Shown here: positions 1 through 8,573 of the stretch, one piece after another
Position numbering within the stretch: the first letter of the stretch is position 1
Layout: each line of letters begins with the position of its first letter
NCBI RefSeq assembly: GCF_027595165.1
Contig: NZ_CP097291.1
Coordinates: 2,108,001 to 2,172,000 of the forward strand
Source: Providencia sp. PROV188
Lineage (GTDB): Bacteria > Pseudomonadota > Gammaproteobacteria > Enterobacterales > Enterobacteriaceae
Direction: 5' to 3'
Length of the DNA: 64,000 bases
Notes under the pieces: model-generated
Told to the model about the DNA's origin: nothing
Seen by the model: the letters and a program-made list of their open reading frames with translations, nothing else
Database searches by the model: none
Position numbers and translations under genes: made by a program

Positions 1-1
1 T

Positions 2-88
2 GAAGAAACGCTGGAAGAAATCTGGAATGATGTGGATTGGATGCCTGATATGAAAGAAACTGAGGAAGTGGAGTATTTCGATAAATGA
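2..88 (+). CDS. C-terminal fragment, possibly DinI/MsgA-like
   Basis: An open frame enters from the left edge and stops at a TGA; 28 residues are visible. The segment TLEEIWNDVDWMPD resembles the C-terminal helix of DinI/MsgA-family proteins (pattern ILxExWExxDxW), followed by an acidic tail. DinI-like proteins modulate RecA/LexA and are often encoded near the ends of lambdoid prophages, but enterobacteria also have a chromosomal dinI. The resemblance rests on about 15 residues, so the assignment is tentative. It is convergent with cat. Confidence 0.4.
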   Translation, partial: EETLEEIWNDVDWMPDMKETEEVEYFDK

Positions 89-136
89 ACGGAGAGCGCC
101 AACCACTCTAGCTGGCTGTATTAGCTCAGATTTAAC

Positions 137-167
137 CTGGCACAGCCACTGTACAGATCTGTGCCAG
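137..167. terminator. Inverted repeat downstream of cat
   Basis: A perfect 9-bp inverted repeat (CTGGCACAG / CTGTGCCAG) with a 13-base loop lies 10 bases past the cat stop codon and between two convergent genes. No clear T tract follows on either strand, so it may be a weak terminator or only a structured 3' end. Confidence 0.45.
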
Positions 168-176
168 ATGCAGACA

Positions 177-830
177 TTAATATATCCCGTCATAACAGTA
201 TTGCTGTATTTCATTAAGTAATCTACCAACATGGAAACCATCACATACAGCATGATGTACTTGAATAGCCAGTGGCATAAATACTTTATCTCCTTGCATA
301 TAATATTTACCTATTGTAAATGCAGGAGCGAAGAAATTATTAATATTCGCAACGTCTAAATTAAAACTAGTGAAACTAACCCAAGGATTGGCTGACACAA
401 AAAACATGTTTTCAATGTATCCTTTTGGAGAATAGGATAAATTGTCACGGTAATTTGCTACATCTTCTGAATAAACTTTTAAAAAATAACTGATTTCTTC
501 GTGGTAGTAGCTCCATAAAGATGAAAATGTTTCAGTCTGTTCATGAAATATAGTGTACCCAGGATGAATTGTATCCCATATTACCAATTCACCATCTTTC
601 ATTGCCATGCGAAATTCTGAATGTTCGTTTATTAATCGGCTAATAATGTATATAAAGGTAGGATAGAATTTGTACCCACTCTTCTTTACGTTTTTTAATA
701 ATAAAGTAATATCTAGTTGAATTGTCTGGCTAAAAGTGCATTGCGCAAAAGACTGAAATGCTTCAAAATGTTCTTTCCGTTTCCATTCGGATAAATTAAC
801 GAATGTATATCCAATGCTTTTTGTATCCAT
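177..830 (-). CDS. cat: Type A chloramphenicol O-acetyltransferase
   Basis: This trimeric cytoplasmic enzyme acetylates chloramphenicol at the 3-hydroxyl using acetyl-CoA. The 217 residues match family length. The catalytic motif HHAVCDG is intact near residue 192, and the segment [14 protein letters not shown] is typical. It closely resembles the chromosomal cat of Proteus mirabilis and Providencia. The ATG start has an AGGATA-type RBS. The upstream 60 bp are very AT-rich and carry a palindrome and direct repeats. The gene lies just beyond the prophage tail fibre gene, so it may be a resident chromosomal gene at the prophage edge or prophage cargo; the sequence here cannot decide. Confidence 0.95.
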   Translation of the reverse strand: MDTKSIGYTFVNLSEWKRKEHFEAFQSFAQCTFSQTIQLDITLLLKNVKKSGYKFYPTFIYIISRLINEHSEFRMAMKDGELVIWDTIHPGYTIFHEQTETFSSLWSYYHEEISYFLKVYSEDVANYRDNLSYSPKGYIENMFFVSANPWVSFTSFNLDVANINNFFAPAFTIGKYYMQGDKVFMPLAIQVHHAVCDGFHVGRLLNEIQQYCYDGIY

Positions 831-843
831 TTTTAACTATCCT

Positions 844-881
844 ATATACTAAAATTTAGTTGATCAATTTAATATACTAAA
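844..881. promoter_or_regulatory. AT-rich cat upstream region with palindrome and direct repeats
   Basis: A perfect palindrome ACTAAA-A-TTTAGT lies at 848-860. The 10-mer ATATACTAAA is repeated at 844-853 and 872-881, 28 bp apart. The region sits 14 to 51 bp upstream of the cat start, where a promoter and operator would be expected. No regulator is assigned. Confidence 0.4.
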
Positions 882-1029
882 TTATAAATTGCGGTCAGTA
901 CAATAATACCATTTTGGGAGGACTGAATATCCGTTCTTCGTTCAAAGTAGACTGTCAAATTTGATTGTGTACTGCCAACGAAAACCGTCAGATCAAGTCT
1001 GAAGCTAATACGCTGGCGCACCTTAGTTA

Positions 1030-2544
1030 TTACTCTTCTAGTTTGCTTGCTTGTTTTTGTTTGGATTCTTCCTCTAATATCTCCGCTTCCTCACGCGCAG
1101 CTTTTTCAGCCTCTTCTTTCACTACCCGTTCAGCTTCAATTTTCGCTAATTGCTCTGCTTCAGCTAGCTTCAGATTGTAGATAGAATCACTTGGCATATT
1201 CACACGAACATCAATCCAGTGACCATTTGGAATATCACAAGGCTCACCCGGAGTTAATTCAACCATTTCCCCATCAACTTCTTTAAGAAATTCAGGGTAA
1301 AGCTTGAATCGCTCATATTGAATGTTCTGCGGCAAGTCATGCTTGCGATATGTCGTATAAAGCACAATATCACCATCCTCATCAGGCTCAACAATGCGGC
1401 CATCGAATGGGTGCGGTTTATCTTTTTCAAGTACATCATAAAGCGCATACACAAGTGGAAGTTGGTTAATGCCGCACGGGATAGTAATACCACCATGAAC
1501 TCCACCCCAGCTAGCATCAGAGTGTAAACCAAGCACCCCATGCAGTTGATAAATTCCAGTGTGCAGCTTTTTGAGCGTTACACCTTCTGATTCTTCGTTT
1601 GTATCTATATGCTCTGCGAATACCTTAATGATCGGGGATGCGGCTTTTAGATTGCCGTTTGAGTCTTTGGTTGTATTTGCTTGAGTATAAAACTCATACC
1701 ATCCTCTCCAAAAGCCACGCTCACGTTGACGAAATGCAATTCGTGCTTTTGCATCACCCTGAATTTGCGTAACAAAGCCTGTGTTATCAGCCCCTCCCGG
1801 TCTTTTCATTGAAAGAGCCGGTGCGTAAGTTGCAAAAAAATTGATTGAATCTCCATCTGCTGCTGTAAACTCGGTTGATTCAATCGTGTTAGCATCTTTT
1901 GAACTTGCTGTTCCACCAATTCCGTATTCATCAACACGCATAAGTCGACCTGCCTGAGATGGAAAATAAAGGTCAGTGGGTTTTCCGTCTCTTGTAATTC
2001 TAAGAATAGGTACTTTTTGTATGAAGTTAAATTCAACTGAGTTACTTTCATCACTACCTGCTGCGGCTCTCACTGACCATGAAGCAGTGATTGCGCCTAA
2101 AAGCTTCCCTCCTGCCTTATCAAACTTCCCATCAATCAGTTTCTTCAGCGCGATGATACTTTCGAGTCTTACCGTTTCCCCTGTTGGTGTTTTGATTTCA
2201 ACAATGCCGTCCTGCGTCATCCATGTGTCCATGTTTCGCAAAAAGTATTGGATATACTGCTGATTCGCTAGCATTTTGCGAACGCCATCGCTCATGCTGT
2301 CCAACACGAATGTCGCAATCTGATACTTCGCTGCTGAAGCTGCAACCGGTACAGGATAAGTGAGGTTAATCTCTGTATCTGAATTCACGGATAACACGGT
2401 GTTCATGTACACAACGTTATTGATGAGATAGGAGATTGGGCACCCCTCCGAGATGCCGGCTAAGTTATCTTTCCAGCGCGTTCCGGTACCTTTTATTTTT
2501 GTTTGTCCTGCTGTGGTTGTGATTGTGCCTGTTTGATAAATCAT
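1030..2544 (-). CDS. Phage tail fibre protein
   Basis: A 504-residue tail fibre or receptor-binding protein. The N-terminus (MIYQTGTITTTAGQTKIKG) is a typical tail-attachment start, and the middle is Gly/Ser/Asp-rich. The part reading LHTGIYQLHGVLG and then GVHGGITIP is typical of fibre C-terminal domains. The last 50 residues are a highly charged Glu/Lys/Ala-rich helix (AEAEQLAKIEAERVV), an unusual C-terminal end. I place the start at the ATG at 2544, which has a GGAG 7 bases upstream; the in-frame ATG at 2568 lies inside a terminator stem. It is the last late gene read by the minus-strand operon. Confidence 0.85.
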   Translation of the reverse strand: MIYQTGTITTTAGQTKIKGTGTRWKDNLAGISEGCPISYLINNVVYMNTVLSVNSDTEINLTYPVPVAASAAKYQIATFVLDSMSDGVRKMLANQQYIQYFLRNMDTWMTQDGIVEIKTPTGETVRLESIIALKKLIDGKFDKAGGKLLGAITASWSVRAAAGSDESNSVEFNFIQKVPILRITRDGKPTDLYFPSQAGRLMRVDEYGIGGTASSKDANTIESTEFTAADGDSINFFATYAPALSMKRPGGADNTGFVTQIQGDAKARIAFRQRERGFWRGWYEFYTQANTTKDSNGNLKAASPIIKVFAEHIDTNEESEGVTLKKLHTGIYQLHGVLGLHSDASWGGVHGGITIPCGINQLPLVYALYDVLEKDKPHPFDGRIVEPDEDGDIVLYTTYRKHDLPQNIQYERFKLYPEFLKEVDGEMVELTPGEPCDIPNGHWIDVRVNMPSDSIYNLKLAEAEQLAKIEAERVVKEEAEKAAREEAEILEEESKQKQASKLEE

Positions 2545-2565
2545 ATTAACTCCAAAATTTTGACG

Positions 2566-2588
2566 CAAAAAAACCGCTTTCGCGGCTT
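2566..2588 (-). terminator. Intrinsic terminator before the tail fibre gene
   Basis: On the minus strand a GCCGC-GAAA-GCGG hairpin is followed by seven T. It lies between the 2605-3618 gene and the tail fibre start. Q-modified polymerase would have to read through it. Confidence 0.7.
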
Positions 2589-2604
2589 ATCGTTGAATTG
2601 GTAT

Positions 2605-3618
2605 TTAGAAGTAGTCGTTGAGGTCTATGGCGTAGCTGCCGCCGTAGATTATTTTTTGGTCATAGATATCCATTGATGACCCTGTGTATATTGGGTAACT
2701 TCCAATCGTCCACAAACGAGCACCAATGAGCTTATTTCCAGAAACTTTATAACCGCCGGCAAATATGTTGTATGAATCCCTTTCTTCTTCAACCCAAGGC
2801 GATGGCGTATCAAATGTAAACATTGGCGCTGCGAATGAGCTCGTCGCTGAATTTTTGTTAAGTGTAAGTTGATGTCCATTTTTAACGAATGGGACGTAAT
2901 CAGAGCTGTACGTCACTTTGCCTGCACTATTCCATATAGTTAGCCCATCTGCTGGTTGCAAATTGAGCCCGTATGAAAAAATAACAATGTATACATCACC
3001 TGCCCCATTAGACCATACCTGTTTATTTGCCCGGTCATATCTCAATACATGGCTTGACGATGCAGGACGCATAAAAACACAGGCTGAATCACGGTTCGGG
3101 ATAGTGGCAGGAATTGACCATTTTTGCCGGTCAGTTAAGCGAATTTTTTCTCTAAATACACAGTACGATAAATCACTTTCTTGCGTTATCCCCCTAAAAT
3201 TGTCGATTGCACCATCAAGGCTATTAATAAACAGACCATAGGTATTTTTAGGTACATCTTTCAGGGTGCCAAATAACATGAAGTGAGACTCCCCATCATT
3301 ACCTGGTAACCATCCGCCACCCCAGTCTATCTGGCTATACTCACATCTGAACGTATCCCCATCCACCCACCATCGACTAATTAAAACTTTAGATACATAG
3401 CCATAAGCATTAAACTGACATATTGACATTGGCACAATTACAACGTCGTACTTTGACAGTCCGGGGATATTAAAGCTTTTCACTTTATTGTATTTATCAC
3501 CAGACCACGGATCGACGGTGATTTTTTTAATGAATGAAAGGGGGAATGTTTTGTTCGTGATTTCAATCGGTTTACCGCCATCCTTGGGATTTACAAATAA
3601 TCCATAATCATCACTCAT
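2605..3618 (-). CDS. Tail-tip-associated phage protein, function unknown
   Basis: A 337-residue protein with no motif I can assign. It is rich in aromatic residues and beta-type segments (YGLFVNPKDGG near the N-terminus, WSNGAGDVYIVIFSYG in the middle), consistent with a structural tail-tip or fibre-associated protein. The start at 3618 has a GGGGAGG RBS and overlaps the stop of the J-like gene as ATGA, so the two are translationally coupled. Proteins of this kind follow gpJ homologues in Proteus and Providencia siphoviruses; I base that on position and general resemblance. Confidence 0.7.
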   Translation of the reverse strand: MSDDYGLFVNPKDGGKPIEITNKTFPLSFIKKITVDPWSGDKYNKVKSFNIPGLSKYDVVIVPMSICQFNAYGYVSKVLISRWWVDGDTFRCEYSQIDWGGGWLPGNDGESHFMLFGTLKDVPKNTYGLFINSLDGAIDNFRGITQESDLSYCVFREKIRLTDRQKWSIPATIPNRDSACVFMRPASSSHVLRYDRANKQVWSNGAGDVYIVIFSYGLNLQPADGLTIWNSAGKVTYSSDYVPFVKNGHQLTLNKNSATSSFAAPMFTFDTPSPWVEEERDSYNIFAGGYKVSGNKLIGARLWTIGSYPIYTGSSMDIYDQKIIYGGSYAIDLNDYF

Positions 3619-6524
3619 GCTGGACGCCTCCCCACTTTCACAGCCCATCTTCCATTTTCGTCATAGACTGTCATTCCGGTACCATCAACTAACACCCTCC
3701 CTGCATCCCCGACGATTTTAAAATCTCCGCTGATGAGTAGCTTGTTAAATTCCGCGTCGCCAGTTTTAGCGTCGATATTAAAACCAACTTTACCGGGAAC
3801 GTAATTTGCTGACGTCATTTTGTCAGTCACAACCACGCTATTGAGCCACGCTTTATCAATGAATGTTTCTTTCATGAAAATTTGACCATCTTTCATGTAC
3901 ATAAACGTTTCAAATTTACCGTTTGTAGGGTTGATGAATGCAAAGTTATTCGCCATAAATCCGATGTAAGTGCTGACTTTCCCTGCCTTCACTTCGGCAC
4001 TAATAACCATCCCTGCTTTGTAGAATGTTTTGTTGTACCAAACCCCGGCGTTCACATCCCACGTTGCGTAGCCTTCACCTTTTGCAGTAAATTCAGTTGT
4101 CGCTTTGGTATTAACAATCGCCATCTGTTCATCAAGCTTTGACTGAACCTGCGTTTGTGATTCCGCAAACGACTTGTTTAATGACGCTATAGCCTGATCG
4201 TTTTTAACAACGCCGGATTTCACTTCACCAATTGAGCTTTCTAATTCAGTGACAGATTTAGAAAATGCTTTGTCTAAATCAGCAATGGCTTGGTCATTCT
4301 TGATAACACCTGCTTTAACACCATTTATTGATGCGTTAACTTCAACAATAGATTGAGCCCATGCCAGATTTGCATCAGCAAACACTCGATCTAAGCGCTT
4401 AATCTGCGCCATTGACTGACCATGCTTAGTGAATAAATCTTGCTGAACTTCGAATATTGCAGAGCCTTGTATCAAGTTAGATTCATTGACCCAGTAAAGT
4501 TGCTCTTCCAGTCGCTTACCCGCTTCGGTAGTCATGAACTGCCCGCCCATTTCATCAATAATATCTTTCGGCAATGCATCAGCTTGACCAACCGCTTCAA
4601 CGAATGGCGATTTTCCGTAACTGTTGACTGTTCGAACATAAAACCAATAATCGGTACCCGCTTTTAAATTCTCTTTCGTCCAGAACTGTCCTTGCCCTAA
4701 CCGATTGGATTTTGTTGTAACTTCCAAATCATTAGTGTTAGCCAGCTTCTTGTCGCTGAACCAGAATTCAAATGTATAGCCGTGTTGTGCAGATTCTCCA
4801 GCTCGAGGAACGCATGTTAATGAGAACATCCCGCCAGTGACTTCAACGCTCACTGGTATGGGCGGGGCTTGAATGTCAAAATCAATAATGGCAGGTGCAG
4901 ACATGGCACCAGCGGCATTAATTGAACGAACTTCAGCGCGATAAGAGCCGCGAATAAGCCCTGATAAATCAACCCTATCCTGTGGTACCTGAATTGATTG
5001 AACGACCTTCACGTCTTGAATAATGTTCACGGTGTTATAGCGAACATCGGCAGCAGCAGATTTCCAACTCAGGTATCCTTGCACAATCTCGCCGATACTA
5101 ACCGGCACAAATGTAAGGTTTAACGGTGGCGCCACCCCGCCAGTTGGCAATACAGTAAACGGTGGTCTAACAAATGGCTTGCCGATCACATCTTCATAGA
5201 TATAAGCGCCGTCCTCCTCGAGGAGAATATCAACGCCATCCTGAGGATGAAATTTCCATTCAGCGACACGAAACTCAAGGTTTTGAATACCAATATGGGG
5301 AAGATTTAATAAAACAACCTCTCCTGGTCGGTAAGCGTAACCATCCATATTCATGCGCAATTGAACACGGCGACCTGCACGCTTTTTCCGTAGATATAAA
5401 TTAGAAAGCCTAGCTGCTTGGTATGGGCTAGTGACAAACCGGTAATCCATGTTCTCTTTGATTTCTAACCCATCTTCATCAATCCATTCTTCGATAATGA
5501 CAGGCTCAAAGTCAGTTTTGATGTACAACTGCTCAGCATCAACAAACGTCCCATAAATCGCATTAGTGGCATCGCGCAAAGCCAGTTCCGGCGTGATATT
5601 AACGGTATCAATGATTTGATTCGGTTCAATGCGCAATACTGCTGGGCCATTGTAAGCCTGCATTAAAATCCCGTGCTTGCCGGCTACATAGGTCGGCTCC
5701 GCTGCAATGCATTTGTGCATGTGATCGAGTATCGATGCTGGAGATTCAGAAAGTTCATAGGCCCCATTAATTGTGTAGCGTGGTTCGGCAACACCTTCCG
5801 GGCTAACGACTTGTTCGTCACACAGATCTGCAGCGACCTTAAATGATTCAAAATCAATATCAGCATCAGGCACACCAAGATAACTACGATAAAAATCGAG
5901 AACTACCAGCGCCCCATTGTTGCTCCAGATTATTTTATTCGTGCGAGGATCGAATAGCTGCTTACCCCAAACCTCTACTTTGACGTTTGGCACACCGTAC
6001 GGGAATTTTTCAGCATCGTATCTCAGTGTTAATCGTAACCATGCCAAACCATCCCCGATCATGTCCTCTTTCCATGATGGTGCATTCTTTAGCATGTATG
6101 GGTCACAATCAGTCCGGGAGTTATGAAACTCATAACCCGCTTTATCACCGAAAGTGCCAATCAGGTCATCATTCAGCCAAATTCTACCGATGTGATCAAC
6201 CTTGTGAGCCGCGAGTGCCAGCGCCATGAATAATCGCTCATTTTCATCTTGCTCCCCACGCTCTTCTTCTGCGAAAAAAAGCAGCCCTGAGCATACAGTT
6301 TTACCCACAATTATCGTTTCTGGTGCAGTTGATGAACGCAACATCTGCTTGCGCTCAGACTGATCCCGATAATTCATCGAAGGCATCTTATCTTTGTAAA
6401 TCATCGCGCCTGCAGCTTGAGTCGCTATACCGGCAGCAATTAATGCATAACCAACGGGTCCACCATAAATAGTACCCACCACCATTAGCGCTGCAGATGC
6501 AATATTGGCAACCGTCTTTCCCAT
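3615..6524 (-). CDS. Tail tip / host-specificity protein, gpJ-like
   Basis: A 969-residue central tail-tip protein, analogue of lambda gpJ, that carries host recognition at the distal tail. The N-terminus has a hydrophobic Gly/Ala stretch (residues about 8-43). A phage-tail hub region follows (LWLRLTLRYD, RMNMDGYAYRPGEVVLLN), then fibronectin-III-like domains near 470-640 (YRAEVRSINAAGAMSAP, YWFYVRTVNSYG). After these come helical repeats (two copies of about 33 residues containing KNDQAIA) and a DUF1983-like C-terminus (GYATWDVNAGVWYN). It starts immediately after the NlpC-like gene. Confidence 0.9.
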   Translation of the reverse strand: MGKTVANIASAALMVVGTIYGGPVGYALIAAGIATQAAGAMIYKDKMPSMNYRDQSERKQMLRSSTAPETIIVGKTVCSGLLFFAEEERGEQDENERLFMALALAAHKVDHIGRIWLNDDLIGTFGDKAGYEFHNSRTDCDPYMLKNAPSWKEDMIGDGLAWLRLTLRYDAEKFPYGVPNVKVEVWGKQLFDPRTNKIIWSNNGALVVLDFYRSYLGVPDADIDFESFKVAADLCDEQVVSPEGVAEPRYTINGAYELSESPASILDHMHKCIAAEPTYVAGKHGILMQAYNGPAVLRIEPNQIIDTVNITPELALRDATNAIYGTFVDAEQLYIKTDFEPVIIEEWIDEDGLEIKENMDYRFVTSPYQAARLSNLYLRKKRAGRRVQLRMNMDGYAYRPGEVVLLNLPHIGIQNLEFRVAEWKFHPQDGVDILLEEDGAYIYEDVIGKPFVRPPFTVLPTGGVAPPLNLTFVPVSIGEIVQGYLSWKSAAADVRYNTVNIIQDVKVVQSIQVPQDRVDLSGLIRGSYRAEVRSINAAGAMSAPAIIDFDIQAPPIPVSVEVTGGMFSLTCVPRAGESAQHGYTFEFWFSDKKLANTNDLEVTTKSNRLGQGQFWTKENLKAGTDYWFYVRTVNSYGKSPFVEAVGQADALPKDIIDEMGGQFMTTEAGKRLEEQLYWVNESNLIQGSAIFEVQQDLFTKHGQSMAQIKRLDRVFADANLAWAQSIVEVNASINGVKAGVIKNDQAIADLDKAFSKSVTELESSIGEVKSGVVKNDQAIASLNKSFAESQTQVQSKLDEQMAIVNTKATTEFTAKGEGYATWDVNAGVWYNKTFYKAGMVISAEVKAGKVSTYIGFMANNFAFINPTNGKFETFMYMKDGQIFMKETFIDKAWLNSVVVTDKMTSANYVPGKVGFNIDAKTGDAEFNKLLISGDFKIVGDAGRVLVDGTGMTVYDENGRWAVKVGRRPA

Positions 6525-6923
6525 TTACTCCACTCTCCACGCTTTGATCGGTTGATGATTAACTGGCATTGCTCCTGACTCGGTAACCGCCCAAACTTTA
6601 TTTGCCCATATAACGCCAAGCGTCTTCCCGTCATCGCCGTTAAACATGACGATATCGCCACGCATTGCTTGATTAACTGGAATTTCAAGAAAGTGATTTA
6701 AAAGCGCAGACTCAATATCACCGAACTCCGTTTTTAAAACACGCATTGCGCCGGTGCGAGTTTTATATCTTCCACGCACTTTTTCACAGGGATCAAAATC
6801 ACAGAGCGCAATCACACAATCCGCAGCAAATAAGCAGCAATCGTGCTCACCCCATGAAAATGGTTTTTGCATCGCTTTTTGTAGTGTCTCAGGGAGTCTG
6901 GTTGTCCAGTTAGGATGTCGCAT
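6525..6923 (-). CDS. NlpC/P60-like tail assembly protein (DUF6950 type)
   Basis: A 132-residue protein with the motif WGEHDCCLFAADCV, in which a Cys follows His-Asp as in NlpC/P60-type Cys peptidase cores, and a later GDIVMF segment typical of the same fold. It occupies the place of lambda gpK between the distal tail genes and gpJ. In lambda this gene class is needed for tail-tip assembly. It ends directly before the J-like gene, with the stop at 6525 and the next start at 6524. Confidence 0.75.
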   Translation of the reverse strand: MRHPNWTTRLPETLQKAMQKPFSWGEHDCCLFAADCVIALCDFDPCEKVRGRYKTRTGAMRVLKTEFGDIESALLNHFLEIPVNQAMRGDIVMFNGDDGKTLGVIWANKVWAVTESGAMPVNHQPIKAWRVE

Positions 6924-6939
6924 TGCTGATCTCCGGGCA

Positions 6940-6965
6940 TAAAAAAACCCGCCGAAGCGGGTTTA
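6940..6965 (-). terminator. Intrinsic terminator of the 6980-7354 gene
   Basis: On the minus strand AAACCCGC-TTCG-GCGGGTTT is followed by a seven-T run ending at 6941. It ends the transcript of the small gene at 6980-7354 and separates that gene from the tail genes on both sides. Confidence 0.85.
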
Positions 6966-6979
6966 TGGAATTCGAATAA

Positions 6980-7354
6980 TTATTTTTTGCACATTTCTAA
7001 TATGGCTTTATCTTGTTCAGCACTGTTAGAAATAATTACAGATCCAACATCAATGTTATACCCATCTATTGCCACTGTGGATATAAACATTCTACTGCCA
7101 GCATACCCACCATATATGTTTTTGGAATTCACATACCCACACACAGTAACATTTTTTGATTTACCATTAGACTCATTTGAGTGAGATTCAAAATCTCTAA
7201 AAATTGCTGATGAAGGATCCGTCATTTTACTAGAAACTTTTTTCTCTACAGCGTCATATATGGATGACTGAGATACAGAAGCCTCTCGATAAATAAAAAC
7301 AGCGACAACCACGCCAACTACAACTGCAGAGCTAATCATTAATTGTTTGTTCAC
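6980..7354 (-). CDS. Small membrane-anchored or exported protein, tail-operon moron
   Basis: A 124-residue protein with an N-terminal hydrophobic segment (residues about 7-21) and an exported domain. The domain carries the pattern KMTDPSSAIFRDF followed by VCGYVNSKNIYGGYAG, seen in many small exported proteins of phages and proteobacteria. The start is GTG at 7354 with an AGGA RBS; an ATG five codons downstream is possible. It interrupts the tail-tip gene order and has its own terminator, the classic arrangement of a lysogenic-conversion moron. Such proteins can act in superinfection exclusion; the function here is not known. Confidence 0.75.
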   Translation of the reverse strand: MNKQLMISSAVVVGVVVAVFIYREASVSQSSIYDAVEKKVSSKMTDPSSAIFRDFESHSNESNGKSKNVTVCGYVNSKNIYGGYAGSRMFISTVAIDGYNIDVGSVIISNSAEQDKAILEMCKK

Positions 7355-7396
7355 TCGAATATCCTATACAGTTTTTTTTTCAAGAGTAACGACAAA

Positions 7397-7978
7397 TCAC
7401 TTATAAATAAATGCTGGCGCATCTTTTTTGCTACCCCAATAGATAGCACGCTCCGCCATTTGCGCAACATAACGAAAAATACGATCACCCGTGTGCCTCT
7501 TTGTCCATGATTCATCCGTAAATCTATCTGGCAAACCTTGTGACCATCGTTCAAATCGATTTGATACCGTCACGGCAACTTCGTTATTATTACCTGTAGT
7601 CACACCAATATTTGATATTTGACCAGCGAACACAATTTCAGCTACAGCTGGTTTCCCATCACCACCTAAAGCCACCAGCATTAAACTGACATTTCTACCA
7701 CGACTTCGCTCATTCATAACATCGGCAATTAAAAGTGAGTCAAAACCAGAAAGTGACAAGATAAGTTGCTGTGGGCTTGTGGTGTTATTTTCCGAAACTG
7801 TTTCTATGCTCCCCAAAGAACCCACGCCTAAATAGACTTCACCCGCAATAATCAAATTGCCAATCCCGGTATGGGCTCTTGTTACCCCTGACTTCAAATC
7901 AAGTTTTGCAGCAATGACTAATTCAGCCCCATCATTAATTGCTTTGACCATGCTATTAGAAAATGGATGATAAAGCAT
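7397..7978 (-). CDS. Phage tail assembly protein, gpL position
   Basis: A 193-residue protein with no Cys cluster and a C-terminus RHTGDRIFRYVAQMAERAIYWG. By position (after tape measure and gpM-like gene, before NlpC-like and J-like) and by segments such as SLMLVALGGDGKPAVAEIVF followed by FAGQIS, it belongs to the family of tail-tip proteins that replace lambda gpL in many siphoviruses. Its start overlaps the end of the upstream gene by one base at 7978. Confidence 0.7.
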   Translation of the reverse strand: MLYHPFSNSMVKAINDGAELVIAAKLDLKSGVTRAHTGIGNLIIAGEVYLGVGSLGSIETVSENNTTSPQQLILSLSGFDSLLIADVMNERSRGRNVSLMLVALGGDGKPAVAEIVFAGQISNIGVTTGNNNEVAVTVSNRFERWSQGLPDRFTDESWTKRHTGDRIFRYVAQMAERAIYWGSKKDAPAFIYK

Positions 7979-8571
7979 TAGAATAACGCCTCCTCAAACG
8001 TAATTGTTACATTAGAAAAGACGCCCGGTCTGTATTGAAAATTACCCTGATCATTGCTGGTTAATTTAAAAACTCCAAATGGGCGCACAGTTTCCAATTT
8101 ATCATTGGCAGCTGGAGAAACCCTTAACATAGGTGAAATAGGGATAACTGCATTCCCCTCTTTGTCACTAATGACATTATCAGTGACCATTTTCAACTCA
8201 TTACCAACCGTCAAATAATCGCCTTTACGCAATATAATTGAACTAGCTATCCATCCTTTAGTTTGTAATATTTTACCTGTTTGATTGGCGGTACTTATTC
8301 TTGCTTCACCTTTTCCAGTCAATCCTTGACGCAACCAATTGCTAATTTTTACTCGGCCACTTTCACCATCAAGCGCCGCCATAAGAACCTCTAGATCGCG
8401 TGATAATTGCTCGGTAAGATTATTAAAGGTTAATGTGCAGCGCCAACGGCTACCCGGAAAGCGCACTGTTTGCACGCTTCCGGTAAAAACAGACGCAAAT
8501 GATTTACTATTGCTGATTAATTGCCAGTTCATTGTTGCTGGCACAACGGCTTCTGGCCACTCTAATACCAT
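7978..8571 (-). CDS. Phage distal tail protein, gpM position
   Basis: A 197-residue beta-rich protein starting MVLEWPEAVVPATMNWQL, with the segment SRWRCTLTFNNL. Proteins with this N-terminus lie directly after the tape measure in lambda-like and HK97-like siphoviruses of enterobacteria and are thought to be part of the distal tail. It is followed by the gpL-position gene with a one-base overlap. No enzymatic motif is seen. Confidence 0.7.
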   Translation of the reverse strand: MVLEWPEAVVPATMNWQLISNSKSFASVFTGSVQTVRFPGSRWRCTLTFNNLTEQLSRDLEVLMAALDGESGRVKISNWLRQGLTGKGEARISTANQTGKILQTKGWIASSIILRKGDYLTVGNELKMVTDNVISDKEGNAVIPISPMLRVSPAANDKLETVRPFGVFKLTSNDQGNFQYRPGVFSNVTITFEEALF

Positions 8572-8573
8572 GA

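Noticed and set aside
876..1017. A 47-codon minus-strand frame starting GTG between the tail fibre and cat
   Set aside because: No RBS, no recognisable motif, and it runs into the cat promoter region. Perhaps a decayed gene, but not supportable.
1..1029. Direct repeat CAGATTTAA shared between 128-136 and 37472-37480 as an att core
   Set aside because: A 9-base match in AT-rich DNA is expected by chance at this search size, and nothing around it supports an att core.
965..1180. Plus-strand frame overlapping the tail fibre end
   Set aside because: It is mostly the antisense of the Glu/Lys/Ala-rich tail fibre C-terminus, giving a Ser/Ala-rich shadow. No RBS.
3882..4142. Antisense frames in the J-like, tape measure, capsid and terminase genes
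   Set aside because: These are shadows of strong coding genes on the other strand, with no RBS and no family resemblance.
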